A stretch of 64,000 nt of DNA, taken from Okeania sp. SIO2B3 (GTDB lineage Bacteria; Cyanobacteriota; Cyanobacteriia; Cyanobacteriales; Microcoleaceae). Location: NCBI RefSeq assembly GCF_010672525.1, contig NZ_JAAHGH010000005.1, forward strand, positions 310,672-374,671, in the 5' to 3' direction. Below the pieces are notes generated by a model that did no database searches, was not told the DNA's origin, and was given only the letters and a program-made list of their open reading frames with translations. This document shows positions 32,432 through 40,933 of the stretch, one piece after another. Numbering within the stretch: position 1 is the first letter of the stretch; each line of letters begins with the position of its first letter. The position numbers and the translations under genes are program-made.

Positions 32432-34222
32432 TTAACGCTTCACCAACTTCTTACTTACCTTCCGCAACCGCACCGACTCAGGAGTAATTTCCACCAACTC
32501 ATCTGGTCCGATATATTCCAAAGCTCGCTCCAAACTCATATCCACAGGCGTTTGTAACTGCACCAATTCATCCCCAGTTGCAGAACGATGGTTAGTCAAC
32601 TGCTTAGTTTTACACACATTCAAATCCAAATCTTGAGGACGGTTATGCTCTCCTACAACCATACCCTTATAAACCTTCGTACCAGGAGTAATAAAAAATA
32701 CTCCACGGTCTTCAGCATTTTTCAACGCATAAAAAGTCGCCACACCTTCCTCAAATACTATAATCACTCCATTACGTCGCGCCTCAATTTCACCAATAAA
32801 CGGACGATAATCTAAGAAACTGTGGTTCATAATACCTTCCCCACGAGTCAGACGCATAAACTCACCCCGGAAACCAATCAAACCACGAGCAGGAACAGAA
32901 AAATCTAACTGAGTCCGACCATTTGTACCCACCTGCATATTCTGCATTTCACCTTTGCGCTGACCTATTCTTTCAATGCAACCACCAACAGCATCTTCAG
33001 GAACATCCATTACTAAAAGTTCAAATGGTTCGCATGGTTGACCATTGACTTCCCGGTAAATAACTTGAGGTTGGGAAACTTGAAACTCATAACCTTCTCG
33101 ACGCATAGTTTCAATCAAAATACCTAAGTGCAGTTCCCCACGACCAGAAACAGAAAATTTCTCTGGAGAGTCAGTTTCCTCTACTCGCAATGCAACATTA
33201 GTTTCTAACTCTCGCATCAAGCGATCGCGTACTTGCCGAGAAGTTACAAATTTTCCTTCTTTACCAGCAAATGGAGAGTCATTTACAGAGAAAGTCATTT
33301 GGAGAGTAGGTTCATCTACTTTAATTAAAGGTAGTGCTTGAGGTTCGTTAGGACAAGTAATAGTTTCACCAATATTAGCATCACTAAATCCAGCAACTGC
33401 CACAAGATTACCAGCAGCAGCTTCTGCAATGTCAATGCGTGCCAGACCTTCAAACCCCATTAGTTTAGAAATTTTTGATTTGACAACAGTCCCATCTTCC
33501 TTAACAATTGCTGCTTGTTGCCCAGACCTAATCACACCATTGTGAATCCTACCTACAACTATTCTGCCCAAATATTCTGAATAGTCGAGAGTTGTCACCT
33601 GTAACTGTAGAGGTTTTTCAGGGTCTCCCACTGGTGGTGGAACGTGATCTAAAATAGCATCGAAGAGACACTGCATATCTGTTGACTCTACATCAAGTTC
33701 TTTTTTGGCGTAACCTGCCAAACCAGAGGCAAACAGATAGGGAAAATCACATTGGTCATCATCTGCTCCCAGTTCTATAAATAGGTCTAGAACTTTATCC
33801 ACGGCAGCGTGGGGGTCAGCTCGGGGACGGTCAATTTTGTTAACAATAACTATTGGCCGTAATCCTTTTTCCAGAGCTTTTTTAAGGACGAAGCGAGTTT
33901 GAGGCATGGGGCCTTCATTAGCATCAACAATTAGTAAACAACCGTCCACCATACCCAGTACTCGTTCTACTTCTCCTCCAAAGTCAGCGTGACCGGGGGT
34001 ATCGACAATATTGATGAGAGTATCCTTGTATCTTACGGCAGTATTTTTGGAAAGAATTGTAATCCCACGTTCCCTTTCCAAGTCGTTGGAGTCCATTACA
34101 CAATCAGGAACCTCTTCCCCTTCGCGGAAGATACCGGATTGTTTGAGGAGTGAGTCAACTAGGGTTGTTTTGCCATGGTCAACGTGGGCGATGATGGCTA
34201 CGTTGCGAATAGGAAGAGACAT
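32432..34222 (-). CDS. typA: Translational GTPase TypA/BipA
   Basis: A 596-residue protein of full family length. G1 is [15 protein letters not shown] (12-26), switch regions RERGITI and [10 protein letters not shown]4 NKIDRP. Then domain II, EF-G-like III and V, and the BipA-specific C-terminal domain with [20 protein letters not shown] and [20 protein letters not shown]. BipA binds the 70S ribosome and helps 50S assembly and stress growth. The gene is monocistronic. Codon use at its 3' end is more C-rich than that of the neighbours. Confidence 0.97.
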   Translation of the reverse strand: MSLPIRNVAIIAHVDHGKTTLVDSLLKQSGIFREGEEVPDCVMDSNDLERERGITILSKNTAVRYKDTLINIVDTPGHADFGGEVERVLGMVDGCLLIVDANEGPMPQTRFVLKKALEKGLRPIVIVNKIDRPRADPHAAVDKVLDLFIELGADDDQCDFPYLFASGLAGYAKKELDVESTDMQCLFDAILDHVPPPVGDPEKPLQLQVTTLDYSEYLGRIVVGRIHNGVIRSGQQAAIVKEDGTVVKSKISKLMGFEGLARIDIAEAAAGNLVAVAGFSDANIGETITCPNEPQALPLIKVDEPTLQMTFSVNDSPFAGKEGKFVTSRQVRDRLMRELETNVALRVEETDSPEKFSVSGRGELHLGILIETMRREGYEFQVSQPQVIYREVNGQPCEPFELLVMDVPEDAVGGCIERIGQRKGEMQNMQVGTNGRTQLDFSVPARGLIGFRGEFMRLTRGEGIMNHSFLDYRPFIGEIEARRNGVIIVFEEGVATFYALKNAEDRGVFFITPGTKVYKGMVVGEHNRPQDLDLNVCKTKQLTNHRSATGDELVQLQTPVDMSLERALEYIGPDELVEITPESVRLRKVSKKLVKR

Positions 34223-34729
34223 AAGAAGTTTTTATTACAACTATTAGTGTTAAGTTTATTTAACTATTGTACCTGACATCAGACAAAGATGGGTGTGGGA
34301 GGTTTTTTCCTCGTTTCAGATTCTCAGTGGTTAGGTCTTATATTTAAGTGTAATGTTGAAATTATTTTCAAGCCTCACTATTATTATATTTGGTAATCAT
34401 TTCATCCACGTTGATACTCACTTATTTTCATTGGTTAGTATTTTCAGATTAAGCATAAACTTTAGTTCACAAATAAAAAGTGATCTAATTTACTTTTGAT
34501 AGCTTCTCTGAGTTTATGAGTTATTTTTCTACCTGTTATAGATAAAAATCTACATTCAATTTAAATAACAATTTAGTTGATTTATTCATTTCTTAAGCTC
34601 GTATTTTTTGCCAAAAAATCAGATTTTTAATTAAAGATTTATTTAAGGTTTTCTATGATTTACTCCACACAAAAAATATGTTATAATTAACTTACTACAC
34701 AATTACTTTTATTTGTTTGAGTGCTATCT
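34223..34729. other. AT-rich divergent promoter region
   Basis: It separates typA and sufE, transcribed away from each other. No repeat, RNA gene or small open frame with coding character was seen, only AT-rich sequence likely to hold both promoters. Confidence 0.5.
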
Positions 34730-35143
34730 ATGGCTTTACCACCATCATTAGAACGTATTGTTAACAAATTCAAACGGGCATCTTCTAATAAGTTGCGCTA
34801 TGAACAACTGCTTTGGTACGCCAAAAAATTACCTGATTTTCCAGAAGCTGAAAAGATACCAGAAAACAAGGTTTATGGTTGTCAATCTCAGGTATATATT
34901 ACTGCCAACTTAAATGATGGTAAGGTTTGGTATCAAGGAGATTCTGATGCTCAGTTAGTAAAGGGATTAGTGGCTTTATTAATTGAGGGAATTAATGGAT
35001 TAACTCCTCAAGAAATAAATCAAATAACTCCAGATTTTATTCAAGAAACAGGTTTAAAAGCAAGCTTGACTCCTTCTCGTGCTAATGGTTTTTACAATAT
35101 TTTTCAACTGATGAAAAGTCAAGCTAATGCTTATGCAAAATAA
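34730..35143 (+). CDS. sufE: SufE-family Fe-S cluster assembly protein
   Basis: A 137-residue protein from ATG 34730 (MALPPSLERIVNKFKRASSN), chosen over a GTG nine bases upstream. The conserved core is YAKKLPDFPE, KVYGCQSQVYI with the sulfur-accepting C51, and FIQETGLKASLTPSRANGFY. SufE takes persulfide sulfur from the SufS desulfurase and passes it to SufBCD. It is alone here; suf operon genes are not in the window. Confidence 0.93.
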   Translation: MALPPSLERIVNKFKRASSNKLRYEQLLWYAKKLPDFPEAEKIPENKVYGCQSQVYITANLNDGKVWYQGDSDAQLVKGLVALLIEGINGLTPQEINQITPDFIQETGLKASLTPSRANGFYNIFQLMKSQANAYAK

Positions 35144-36005
35144 CCTAGTGCGGCTACACGGAAGTTAAAAGTCATGCATTTAAAAGTCAAAAGTATTGAT
35201 GGGTAAGGCTTTGAGGATTTTGTAACTGGTTAGTTATTTCTGCCATCCTGCACTGGTTAAAGATCGTTTAATCTATATGATTGAAACAAAAAAATAATTG
35301 ACTTTTTTTAAAAAATATGGTAAATAAAAATCCACATTCCGCACCACAAAATGTAGTATAATAGAAGAAGGAGTTAGAACTCAGAACTCAGGAGTCAGAA
35401 TTTAGGAGAAAATCATAGCTGCCGTGATTGAGTAAACAATCAAGCAAGTATTTATGCTTAATTGTTTACTCGGAATTTGATGAACGAAAAAAGTAATTGA
35501 GATGATTTACATAGTATAAATACTTATACTGTAATTATTGCTCTGCTGATTAAATCTCAAAGCACTGCTAAATAAAGGTAAGTACCTTTTTGGGGCCTTG
35601 AAAAAGTGCCTGGTTTCCAGTCTAAAACGCTCAAAAAGGAGCCTATTTTAGGCGCATAGTTGAGTAGAAAAATCCCAAATTGACAATTGTTACTCCTACC
35701 TCCTCGCTCCCGACCCTTTTCTCCTGTTTTCCCCTCCTGGGAGGGGTTAGGGGTGGGTTGTCTCTTGTCTCCTGTCTCCTACCCCTACTAAAAGACTTTT
35801 TCAGCAAACCCTAATTAGTTGATGTATGATGAGGACTCCCGATTATAATCGCGCTTATTTAACGACTAGATGAACGGCCATTTGCTGGTGCAGAAGCTCT
35901 CTGCTAATGCCCCTACTACCTAAGTACTTCTTCAATGATGTCCACAAGTTCAAAATAAGCATTTTGACTCAGACACTATAAAATTAGTCTTTTTTTAAAA
36001 AAACC
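35144..36005. other. Long repeat-bearing intergenic region
   Basis: It contains a second copy (35162-35262) of the segment at 23267-23365, a strong hairpin at 35430-35471, a possible degenerate insertion-element end (ACTTTTTCAGCAAACCCT at 35786-35803, also near 10746 in inverse), and the G-rich palindrome at about 35730. No gene seen. Confidence 0.55.
35430..35471. repeat. Strong inverted repeat
   Basis: GAGTAAACAATCAAGCA (35430-35446) pairs with TGCTTAATTGTTTACTC (35455-35471), one mismatch, 8-bp loop. There is no T-run after it, so it may be a small RNA or attenuator element rather than a terminator. Confidence 0.55.
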
Positions 36006-36058
36006 TAGACAATTCTATTTTAACAAGTTTAGAATAAAGTAGTTTGATGAATTGTCTA
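36006..36058. promoter_or_regulatory. Nested dyad upstream of the XRE regulator
   Basis: TAGACAATTC (36006-36015) and GAATTGTCTA (36049-36058) form a perfect 10-bp dyad with an inner ATTCTA...TAGAAT pair. It lies 58 bp before the regulator start, a plausible autoregulatory operator. Confidence 0.5.
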
Positions 36059-36115
36059 AATTGGTTTTCAAAAAAAGTTATACTGTAGATAATTGTTGGA
36101 GGAAACATAAAAAAT

Positions 36116-36427
36116 ATGGATATGGAAGCCCTGAGAGAACGTGCGAGGCTTACCCGTGCAGAAGTAGCAGATCGGCTAGGCATCAGCGAAACCAGTGTTC
36201 GTAACTGGGAAACGGGGCGTACTGAACCAACAATGACTCCCCAAAAGTACCTAGAAATTCTGGATATATTAAAATGTACTCCAGAAGAATTAGCAGTAGC
36301 TAGTGACAAGTCTATTAGTCAACGCCACAAGCGCAAACCAGGTAGACCGAGAAAAACAATCGAAAATAATGACAATAATAATGGAGTAAGTGAGATAAAA
36401 AGTACAGAATCAGCAACTGGCCATTAA
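36116..36427 (+). CDS. XRE-type HTH regulator with AT-hook-like tail
   Basis: A 103-residue protein. Residues about 5-65 hold the HTH: LTRAEVADRLGISETSVRNW with the second helix SETSVRNWETG. The basic C-terminal segment KRKPGRPRKT (about 75-84) is an AT-hook core (GRP in a basic patch) that would grip the minor groove. The remainder is polar and disordered. It probably binds DNA as a dimer. The start is ATG 36116, with ATG 36122 as an alternative; GGAGG lies 15 bases upstream. The dyad at 36006-36058 is a likely site. Confidence 0.85.
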   Translation: MDMEALRERARLTRAEVADRLGISETSVRNWETGRTEPTMTPQKYLEILDILKCTPEELAVASDKSISQRHKRKPGRPRKTIENNDNNNGVSEIKSTESATGH

Positions 36428-36433
36428 ACAGAT

Positions 36434-36490
36434 GTTGACATCCTCTCCGGCCTAAAGGCGCGGAGATTCCCTACTGAGCCGTAGGGACTT
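36434..36490. mobile_element. IS200/IS605-type end scar
   Basis: TTGACATCCTCTCCGGCCTA followed by AAGGCGCGGAG forms an imperfect hairpin of the kind found at tnpB-side ends of cyanobacterial IS200/IS605 elements, and CCCTAC...GTAGGG makes a second hairpin. No tnpA or tnpB reading frame is next to it, so it is a relic end or a small non-autonomous copy. Confidence 0.6.
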
Positions 36491-36669
36491 AAATATGATG
36501 AAGCAGAAATTTGAAGATGAGTAAATGTCACATTGTGATAATTTAGATCAATTTTATGGAGTAGTCATAAAAATAGTAAGCCTGGTGCAGCACTATCAAA
36601 GATGACAAAAACTCAATCAACAAAGCTCTAATTATTGATGATTTCAGTGTAAGTGCAGGAGTGAAAATT

Positions 36670-37533
36670 TTGAATAAGCTCGGTCTATTTAAGAAAAAAT
36701 CTCCAGATGAACCAAAATTGCTAGTCGATGACATTCCCGAAGCTGTAAGAGATGAAGACAAAAGTCCAAAACAGCAACCTATTCAGTCTCAGAAAAAATG
36801 GCAGATTTGGAAATTATTAGGTGTAGGAGCGATCGCTCTGATAATTAGTATTGGCCTGCACTTCCAACTTAATCAAACTCAAGACAAAGCTTTTGTTAGC
36901 CAAATCAAACAAAATTTAGGTATAAAATTAGTTGAACCATCTCCAACTCCTACAGTAGTAACCCCCTCACCATCTCCGACTCCTTCTATTGAGCAGAAAG
37001 AAAATATTCTTGGACATTTGCCATATCAGGAAGCAACTTGGCAGGAATTAACACCAGTTTTTGGCAATCAAAATATCAGACTCCGCTCAAATGCAGCAGA
37101 AAGATTTAATGCCATGACAGATGCAGCTTGGGCCGCAAATATTAATTTGGTTCCTATTTCCGGGTTCAGAACTTTGGCAGATCAAGAGTATTTGTTTTTT
37201 GAGCTAAAGGCAAAGCGAGGACAAGCAACATATCAACGAGCTGAAGTTAGTGCGCCTCCCGGTTATAGCGAACATCATACAGGCTATGCCATTGATATTG
37301 GAGATGCTAGAGTACCAGATAGTTATCTCAAAGTTAGTTTTGAAAATACAAAAGCTTTCCAATGGTTGCAAGAAAATGCAGGTAACTATGGTTTTGAGTT
37401 ATCGTTTCCGAGAGATAATCCTCAAGGTATTAGTTATGAACCCTGGCATTGGCGCTTTGTAGGCGATGGTCATAGTTCACAAACTTTTGAACAAGCTAGG
37501 TCACTTGAAGAAGAGCAACAAACTGAAAATTAG
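36670..37533 (+). CDS. D-alanyl-D-alanine carboxypeptidase, VanY/M15B family, membrane-anchored
   Basis: A 287-residue protein. Around residues 50-70 one membrane helix (LLGVGAIALIISIGLHF) is followed by a proline/threonine-rich spacer (EPSPTPTVVTPSPSPTPS), then a periplasmic M15B domain (about 125-275). Zinc-site motifs are SGFRTLADQEYLF, SEHHTGYAIDIGD and PWHWRFVG. It trims D-Ala from peptidoglycan peptides. The start is TTG 36670, nine bases after AGGAG; GTG 36661 touches that ribosome site and is less likely. The next gene is 35 bp downstream on the same strand, so they may be co-transcribed. Confidence 0.88.
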   Translation: MNKLGLFKKKSPDEPKLLVDDIPEAVRDEDKSPKQQPIQSQKKWQIWKLLGVGAIALIISIGLHFQLNQTQDKAFVSQIKQNLGIKLVEPSPTPTVVTPSPSPTPSIEQKENILGHLPYQEATWQELTPVFGNQNIRLRSNAAERFNAMTDAAWAANINLVPISGFRTLADQEYLFFELKAKRGQATYQRAEVSAPPGYSEHHTGYAIDIGDARVPDSYLKVSFENTKAFQWLQENAGNYGFELSFPRDNPQGISYEPWHWRFVGDGHSSQTFEQARSLEEEQQTEN

Positions 37534-37568
37534 ATATCTACTATTATACACTATATTTTCCTTGCTAT

Positions 37569-38258
37569 ATGAGACAAACTTCCCTGAATATTATTGCGAT
37601 TAGTATTTTTATACTGACAATGTCTGCTTTACTCGGACCAATTTTTAATATATCCCCAGTAATACCCGCGGTCGCTACTTTTTCTGTGATGGTACTAGCT
37701 GCTATAGATACATTGGGATGGCAAGGTCAGGGAAGTATGATTATTGTAGACTTAGTGGAAGGTACATCCTCAGAAAGACGCGAACGGGTTATTCGTCACG
37801 AAGCTGGACATTTTTTGGTGGCTTATTTATTAGAAATTCCTGTTAGTGGGTATGCTCTCAGTGCATGGGAAGCATTTCGGCAAGGTCAGTCTGCTCAGGG
37901 TGGGGTTAGGTTTGATGACCAAAAGTTGGCTGCTCAGTTACAGAAAGGAATGATTTCTGAACAAACTATTGACCAATATTGTACTGTCTGGATGGCAGGT
38001 ATTGCTGCAGAAGATTTAGTTTATGGTAATACTGAGGGTGGAGCAGAAGACCGGGCAAAAATTACAGTAATCTTAACACAATTAAAGCGCTCTACAGAAT
38101 CTAAACTCAAACAAAGTTGGGCCTCCTTACAAGCACGTACTTTAATAGAAAATCATCAATCTGCTTATCAAGCATTAGTGACTGCGATGACACAGAGAGC
38201 TTCTGTATCTGAATGTTATCAAACAATTGAGGAAAATATTTCTGGCGATCGGGGATGA
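37569..38258 (+). CDS. FtsH-peptidase-like (M41) membrane protein lacking the AAA domain
   Basis: A 229-residue protein. Two N-terminal hydrophobic segments (about 5-25 and 28-48) precede a peptidase-like domain with HEAGHFLVAYLLEIP (H77 and H81 as zinc ligands) and MAGIAAEDLVYGNTEGGAED, which in FtsH carries the third ligand. The AAA ATPase module of FtsH is absent. Such stand-alone M41-like proteins occur in cyanobacteria; their role is not settled. It is probably co-transcribed with the carboxypeptidase. Its 3' end overlaps an opposing frame at 38107-38258. Confidence 0.85.
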   Translation: MRQTSLNIIAISIFILTMSALLGPIFNISPVIPAVATFSVMVLAAIDTLGWQGQGSMIIVDLVEGTSSERRERVIRHEAGHFLVAYLLEIPVSGYALSAWEAFRQGQSAQGGVRFDDQKLAAQLQKGMISEQTIDQYCTVWMAGIAAEDLVYGNTEGGAEDRAKITVILTQLKRSTESKLKQSWASLQARTLIENHQSAYQALVTAMTQRASVSECYQTIEENISGDRG

Positions 38259-38493
38259 TAATACCTTGAATTAATCCATCGGCATTTTCTCTAAGTTTTC
38301 TATCTAATTTTTCAATTCTTAATATCGCAGAAGCAGAGGGCTTAATTTTATTTGATAATGCTTTATTAAGAGCATCTCTAGTTAATAAAATTTCCATAAC
38401 TTCCTGCTTTGACAGGGAAATATTAGAAGCTTTTAATTTTTCTAACGACTGTTCTAAAGTGTTTTGATAATGTTTTAAAAGAGTAACTTTCAT
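38107..38493 (-). pseudogene. Truncated N-terminal fragment of a cyanobacterial hypothetical family
   Basis: A 128-codon minus-strand frame. Residues 1-75 (KASNISLSKQEVMEILLTRD, SAILRIEKLDRKLRENADGL) are helical and resemble the start of larger cyanobacterial membrane/scaffold proteins. After about residue 78 the frame runs antisense through the end of the M41-like gene and looks non-coding. I take it as a gene broken by a junction near 38260. Confidence 0.5.
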
Positions 38494-38515
38494 CGCCTAA
38501 CATTTCCCCCGAATA

Positions 38516-38825
38516 TTAGCAAAGGTAAGGCAGAAGGCAGAAGTCAGAAGTAAACCCACCCCTAACCCCTCCCCTCCTGGGAGGGGAAGTAGGGGATTTG
38601 AGCAAACCTCCAAAAAGATTTCGCCTTAAAAAGCGGGGTGGCGCGACCCAATTATTTTGATAATTGATTTGATTTTTTGGCTTTGGTGATTTGAGATATG
38701 ATATCCTGCTCGGATAAGAGCGCAAACAAAAAACTTTCTCTCTCTACTACTCTTTCTTCCCTCCTGAATTCCCCTCCTGGGAGGGGTTAGGGGTGGGTTA
38801 ACTCCTGACTCCTGACTCCTATCTA
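38516..38825. other. Intergenic repeats with a degenerate MITE
   Basis: The G-rich palindrome occurs twice (about 38548-38592 and 38770-38796). ATATCCTGCTCGGATAAGAG at 38701 looks like a decayed left end of the ATATCATGTCCGG MITE, followed by the usual AAAAAACTTTCTC stretch. No gene seen; open frames here are repeat-derived. Confidence 0.5.
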
Positions 38826-40142
38826 TTAAGTTTCCACCATAAACTCTTCTGGATCTACTCCCCAATTTACCCAAGTAATACCCCCCCTCGCTGTACTAAT
38901 ATCTGGTGGCACTCTTGTGGCATGAATATAATTTGTACTAGGGCAAGTCATTTTTAATAGATAAATGGGTTCAACATCAATATCATTATCTATTCTTAAC
39001 AGAGTATATTCTCGCCAACTATCTAATTCTACTGCTTGCAGTTCCTGACAAATTCTACTGTAACCTATTCCTTGAATTAATACTCGTCGTAGTTCGGCAT
39101 TTTTTTCTTCCAGTAACCACCGTACTTGCCATCGTTCGGGATATAATAATCCATATTTTTCTGGCAGCTTTACCCCATGATAAGCATAGATCCGATAACC
39201 ATCAATAAACCTAATTGCCGACCCACCTTCAGCATGAAAACGATTTTGTTCGTCCAGAGATAACTTGATCGGGCGATCGCATACTAAACAAGTATTCTCT
39301 AGTGGCAACACAAACCCACATTCTTTGAACAACCCTTGAAGTGCCTGCCATTTTTTTTCGTTGTAACTACACTCAAGTACAGAGATACAGAAGTCGAGCA
39401 TTTCAATAGAACTTGCCATCAAATTTTGGCTAATATTTGAGACTAACCCTATTGCATCCCCTATTTGTTGCAGGGGTTGCTTAATCTGTTCTTCCCACTC
39501 TCGTACTAGGGGTTGACTAGATAGATGTTGCCATATATTAACTTCTATCTGTTGTGATAGGGGTTGTCCAACTTGTTGCCAAATTAAATCTCCGAATCGA
39601 ATTAAAGGATCTCCTCCAGGAAACTCTATTAGTTGTTGTCGCAACTGTTTTTGCTGCTGTTCCCAAATTTGCCTGATAATGCCACCTTGCCAGTGTACCC
39701 ACAACTCACCTAATAATTCTGCGTGTTCAGCTAAAGCATCTTGCCAGATAAACATTAGCTGTAGTAATTCTTCATTGGGCAAATCATTTTCCAGTTTCAG
39801 CCATAGTTGCTGATCAATTTGACTTTCTATTTCTTCTGAGAGTTGAACTTGTAAGGAAGTTAGTAAGGGAGTGCCCAACATTTGCACTAAACGTTGAGGC
39901 GATCGCGATCCTATTATCTCTTTCATCGCATCTGGACTACTGATAAATAGAATCTCTGGGTCTGGTTTTCCCATCGCAGAATAAGCTGCGTTTACTGCAT
40001 TTGTTGCCCTTTGCCTATCTATTGGGTAAGTTGACACCATATTCTTGTGCCACTTTTCCCGATACATTGGTATTAATGATTTTTGTTCTGTTGTTAGGTT
40101 TTCAATTTTAGTCTGCCACATAGTGCCATCCAAGAGGTTCAT
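38826..40142 (-). CDS. DUF6745-type cyanobacterial protein
   Basis: A 438-residue protein. The N-terminal half is helical with repeated WxxL segments. The C-terminal half has AIRFIDGYRIYAYHGVKLPE, SWREYTLLRIDN and TNYIHATRVPPDISTARGGI, blocks I recognise from DUF6745 proteins. No signal, membrane or known catalytic motif. The start region overlaps the preceding gene by 35 bp (ATG 40142) or 14 bp (ATG 40121), so translation is coupled. Function is unknown; the pairing with the 97-residue protein is probably functional. Confidence 0.72.
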   Translation of the reverse strand: MNLLDGTMWQTKIENLTTEQKSLIPMYREKWHKNMVSTYPIDRQRATNAVNAAYSAMGKPDPEILFISSPDAMKEIIGSRSPQRLVQMLGTPLLTSLQVQLSEEIESQIDQQLWLKLENDLPNEELLQLMFIWQDALAEHAELLGELWVHWQGGIIRQIWEQQQKQLRQQLIEFPGGDPLIRFGDLIWQQVGQPLSQQIEVNIWQHLSSQPLVREWEEQIKQPLQQIGDAIGLVSNISQNLMASSIEMLDFCISVLECSYNEKKWQALQGLFKECGFVLPLENTCLVCDRPIKLSLDEQNRFHAEGGSAIRFIDGYRIYAYHGVKLPEKYGLLYPERWQVRWLLEEKNAELRRVLIQGIGYSRICQELQAVELDSWREYTLLRIDNDIDVEPIYLLKMTCPSTNYIHATRVPPDISTARGGITWVNWGVDPEEFMVET

Positions 40143-40401
40143 ATTCTCGCTGAATGCGTACCATCCAATTTCCTTGAGGAATTTCGATTGACTTATGTTC
40201 CTCGTGGGTTAAAGTTACCTTTTCTGAAACAACTTTCAGGTACAGAGTGCCATCTTTTTCGCATAGCTCTGCATTTCCACGAGTAATACGATGAGAGTGT
40301 CCAGTAACTTCTCCCTCTGCTAAAGTCAGGTGAGATAGTTTTTTACCTGAAGTTAGCTTAACTGGTTGTAATATTACATCACCTTGTCGAATTGGCCGCA
40401 T
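40108..40401 (-). CDS. Small protein coupled to the DUF6745 gene
   Basis: A 97-residue beta-rich protein (MRPIRQGDVILQPVKLTSGK) with GEVTGHSHRITRGNAEL and LTHEEHKSIEIPQGNW. The spaced histidines (HSH, HEEH) look cupin-like but no full motif is present. It overlaps the DUF6745 gene start and forms an operon with it. I do not know its function. Confidence 0.7.
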   Translation of the reverse strand: MRPIRQGDVILQPVKLTSGKKLSHLTLAEGEVTGHSHRITRGNAELCEKDGTLYLKVVSEKVTLTHEEHKSIEIPQGNWMVRIQREYEPLGWHYVAD

Positions 40402-40933
40402 CGTTATTTTTCCCTAGCTTTAATAGTAACTACACAAAAAATATTTATTACACCCTGTAAATTCCATGATACATCATGCCACATTTGTCAATCAACTTTA
40501 ATATTAAGTAGGTAGTTGTTAAAATTTATCCTTAGAGAAGGGGGGTTGGCACAGAGCAGAAAGCAGAAAGAAAGAGGCTTATGAGCTACTTTGATTTTTG
40601 TTAAATACTTTGTTTTTTTGTACTTATTTACTTTATCTATATAATTTATATGTTGATATATTTTCTAAAAGTAATGATATACATTGATTTAGTTATCTTT
40701 ATATTTAATAAAGAATTTCCGTAATTTGATTTGTTGCTTTACTAAAGCAAAATTTTGATAAATTAAGTCTATATAGCTTCTTTATATTATTTTTATATTT
40801 TTTACAATTGTTTAATTTTTTTGACTTATAGCAAAGGAAGAATTTCTTATATCATGTCTCTTTAAATACCCACAAATAACATTGATGAGGAAGACCTTGC
40901 ATCCTTGCTCGCCCTGTATCTTTTGTAAGATAG
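40402..40933. other. AT-rich intergenic region
   Basis: A short cagaaag heptamer tract lies at 40556-40574 and ATATCATGTCTC at 40851 may be a lone MITE end. Otherwise nothing is seen. Confidence 0.5.
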
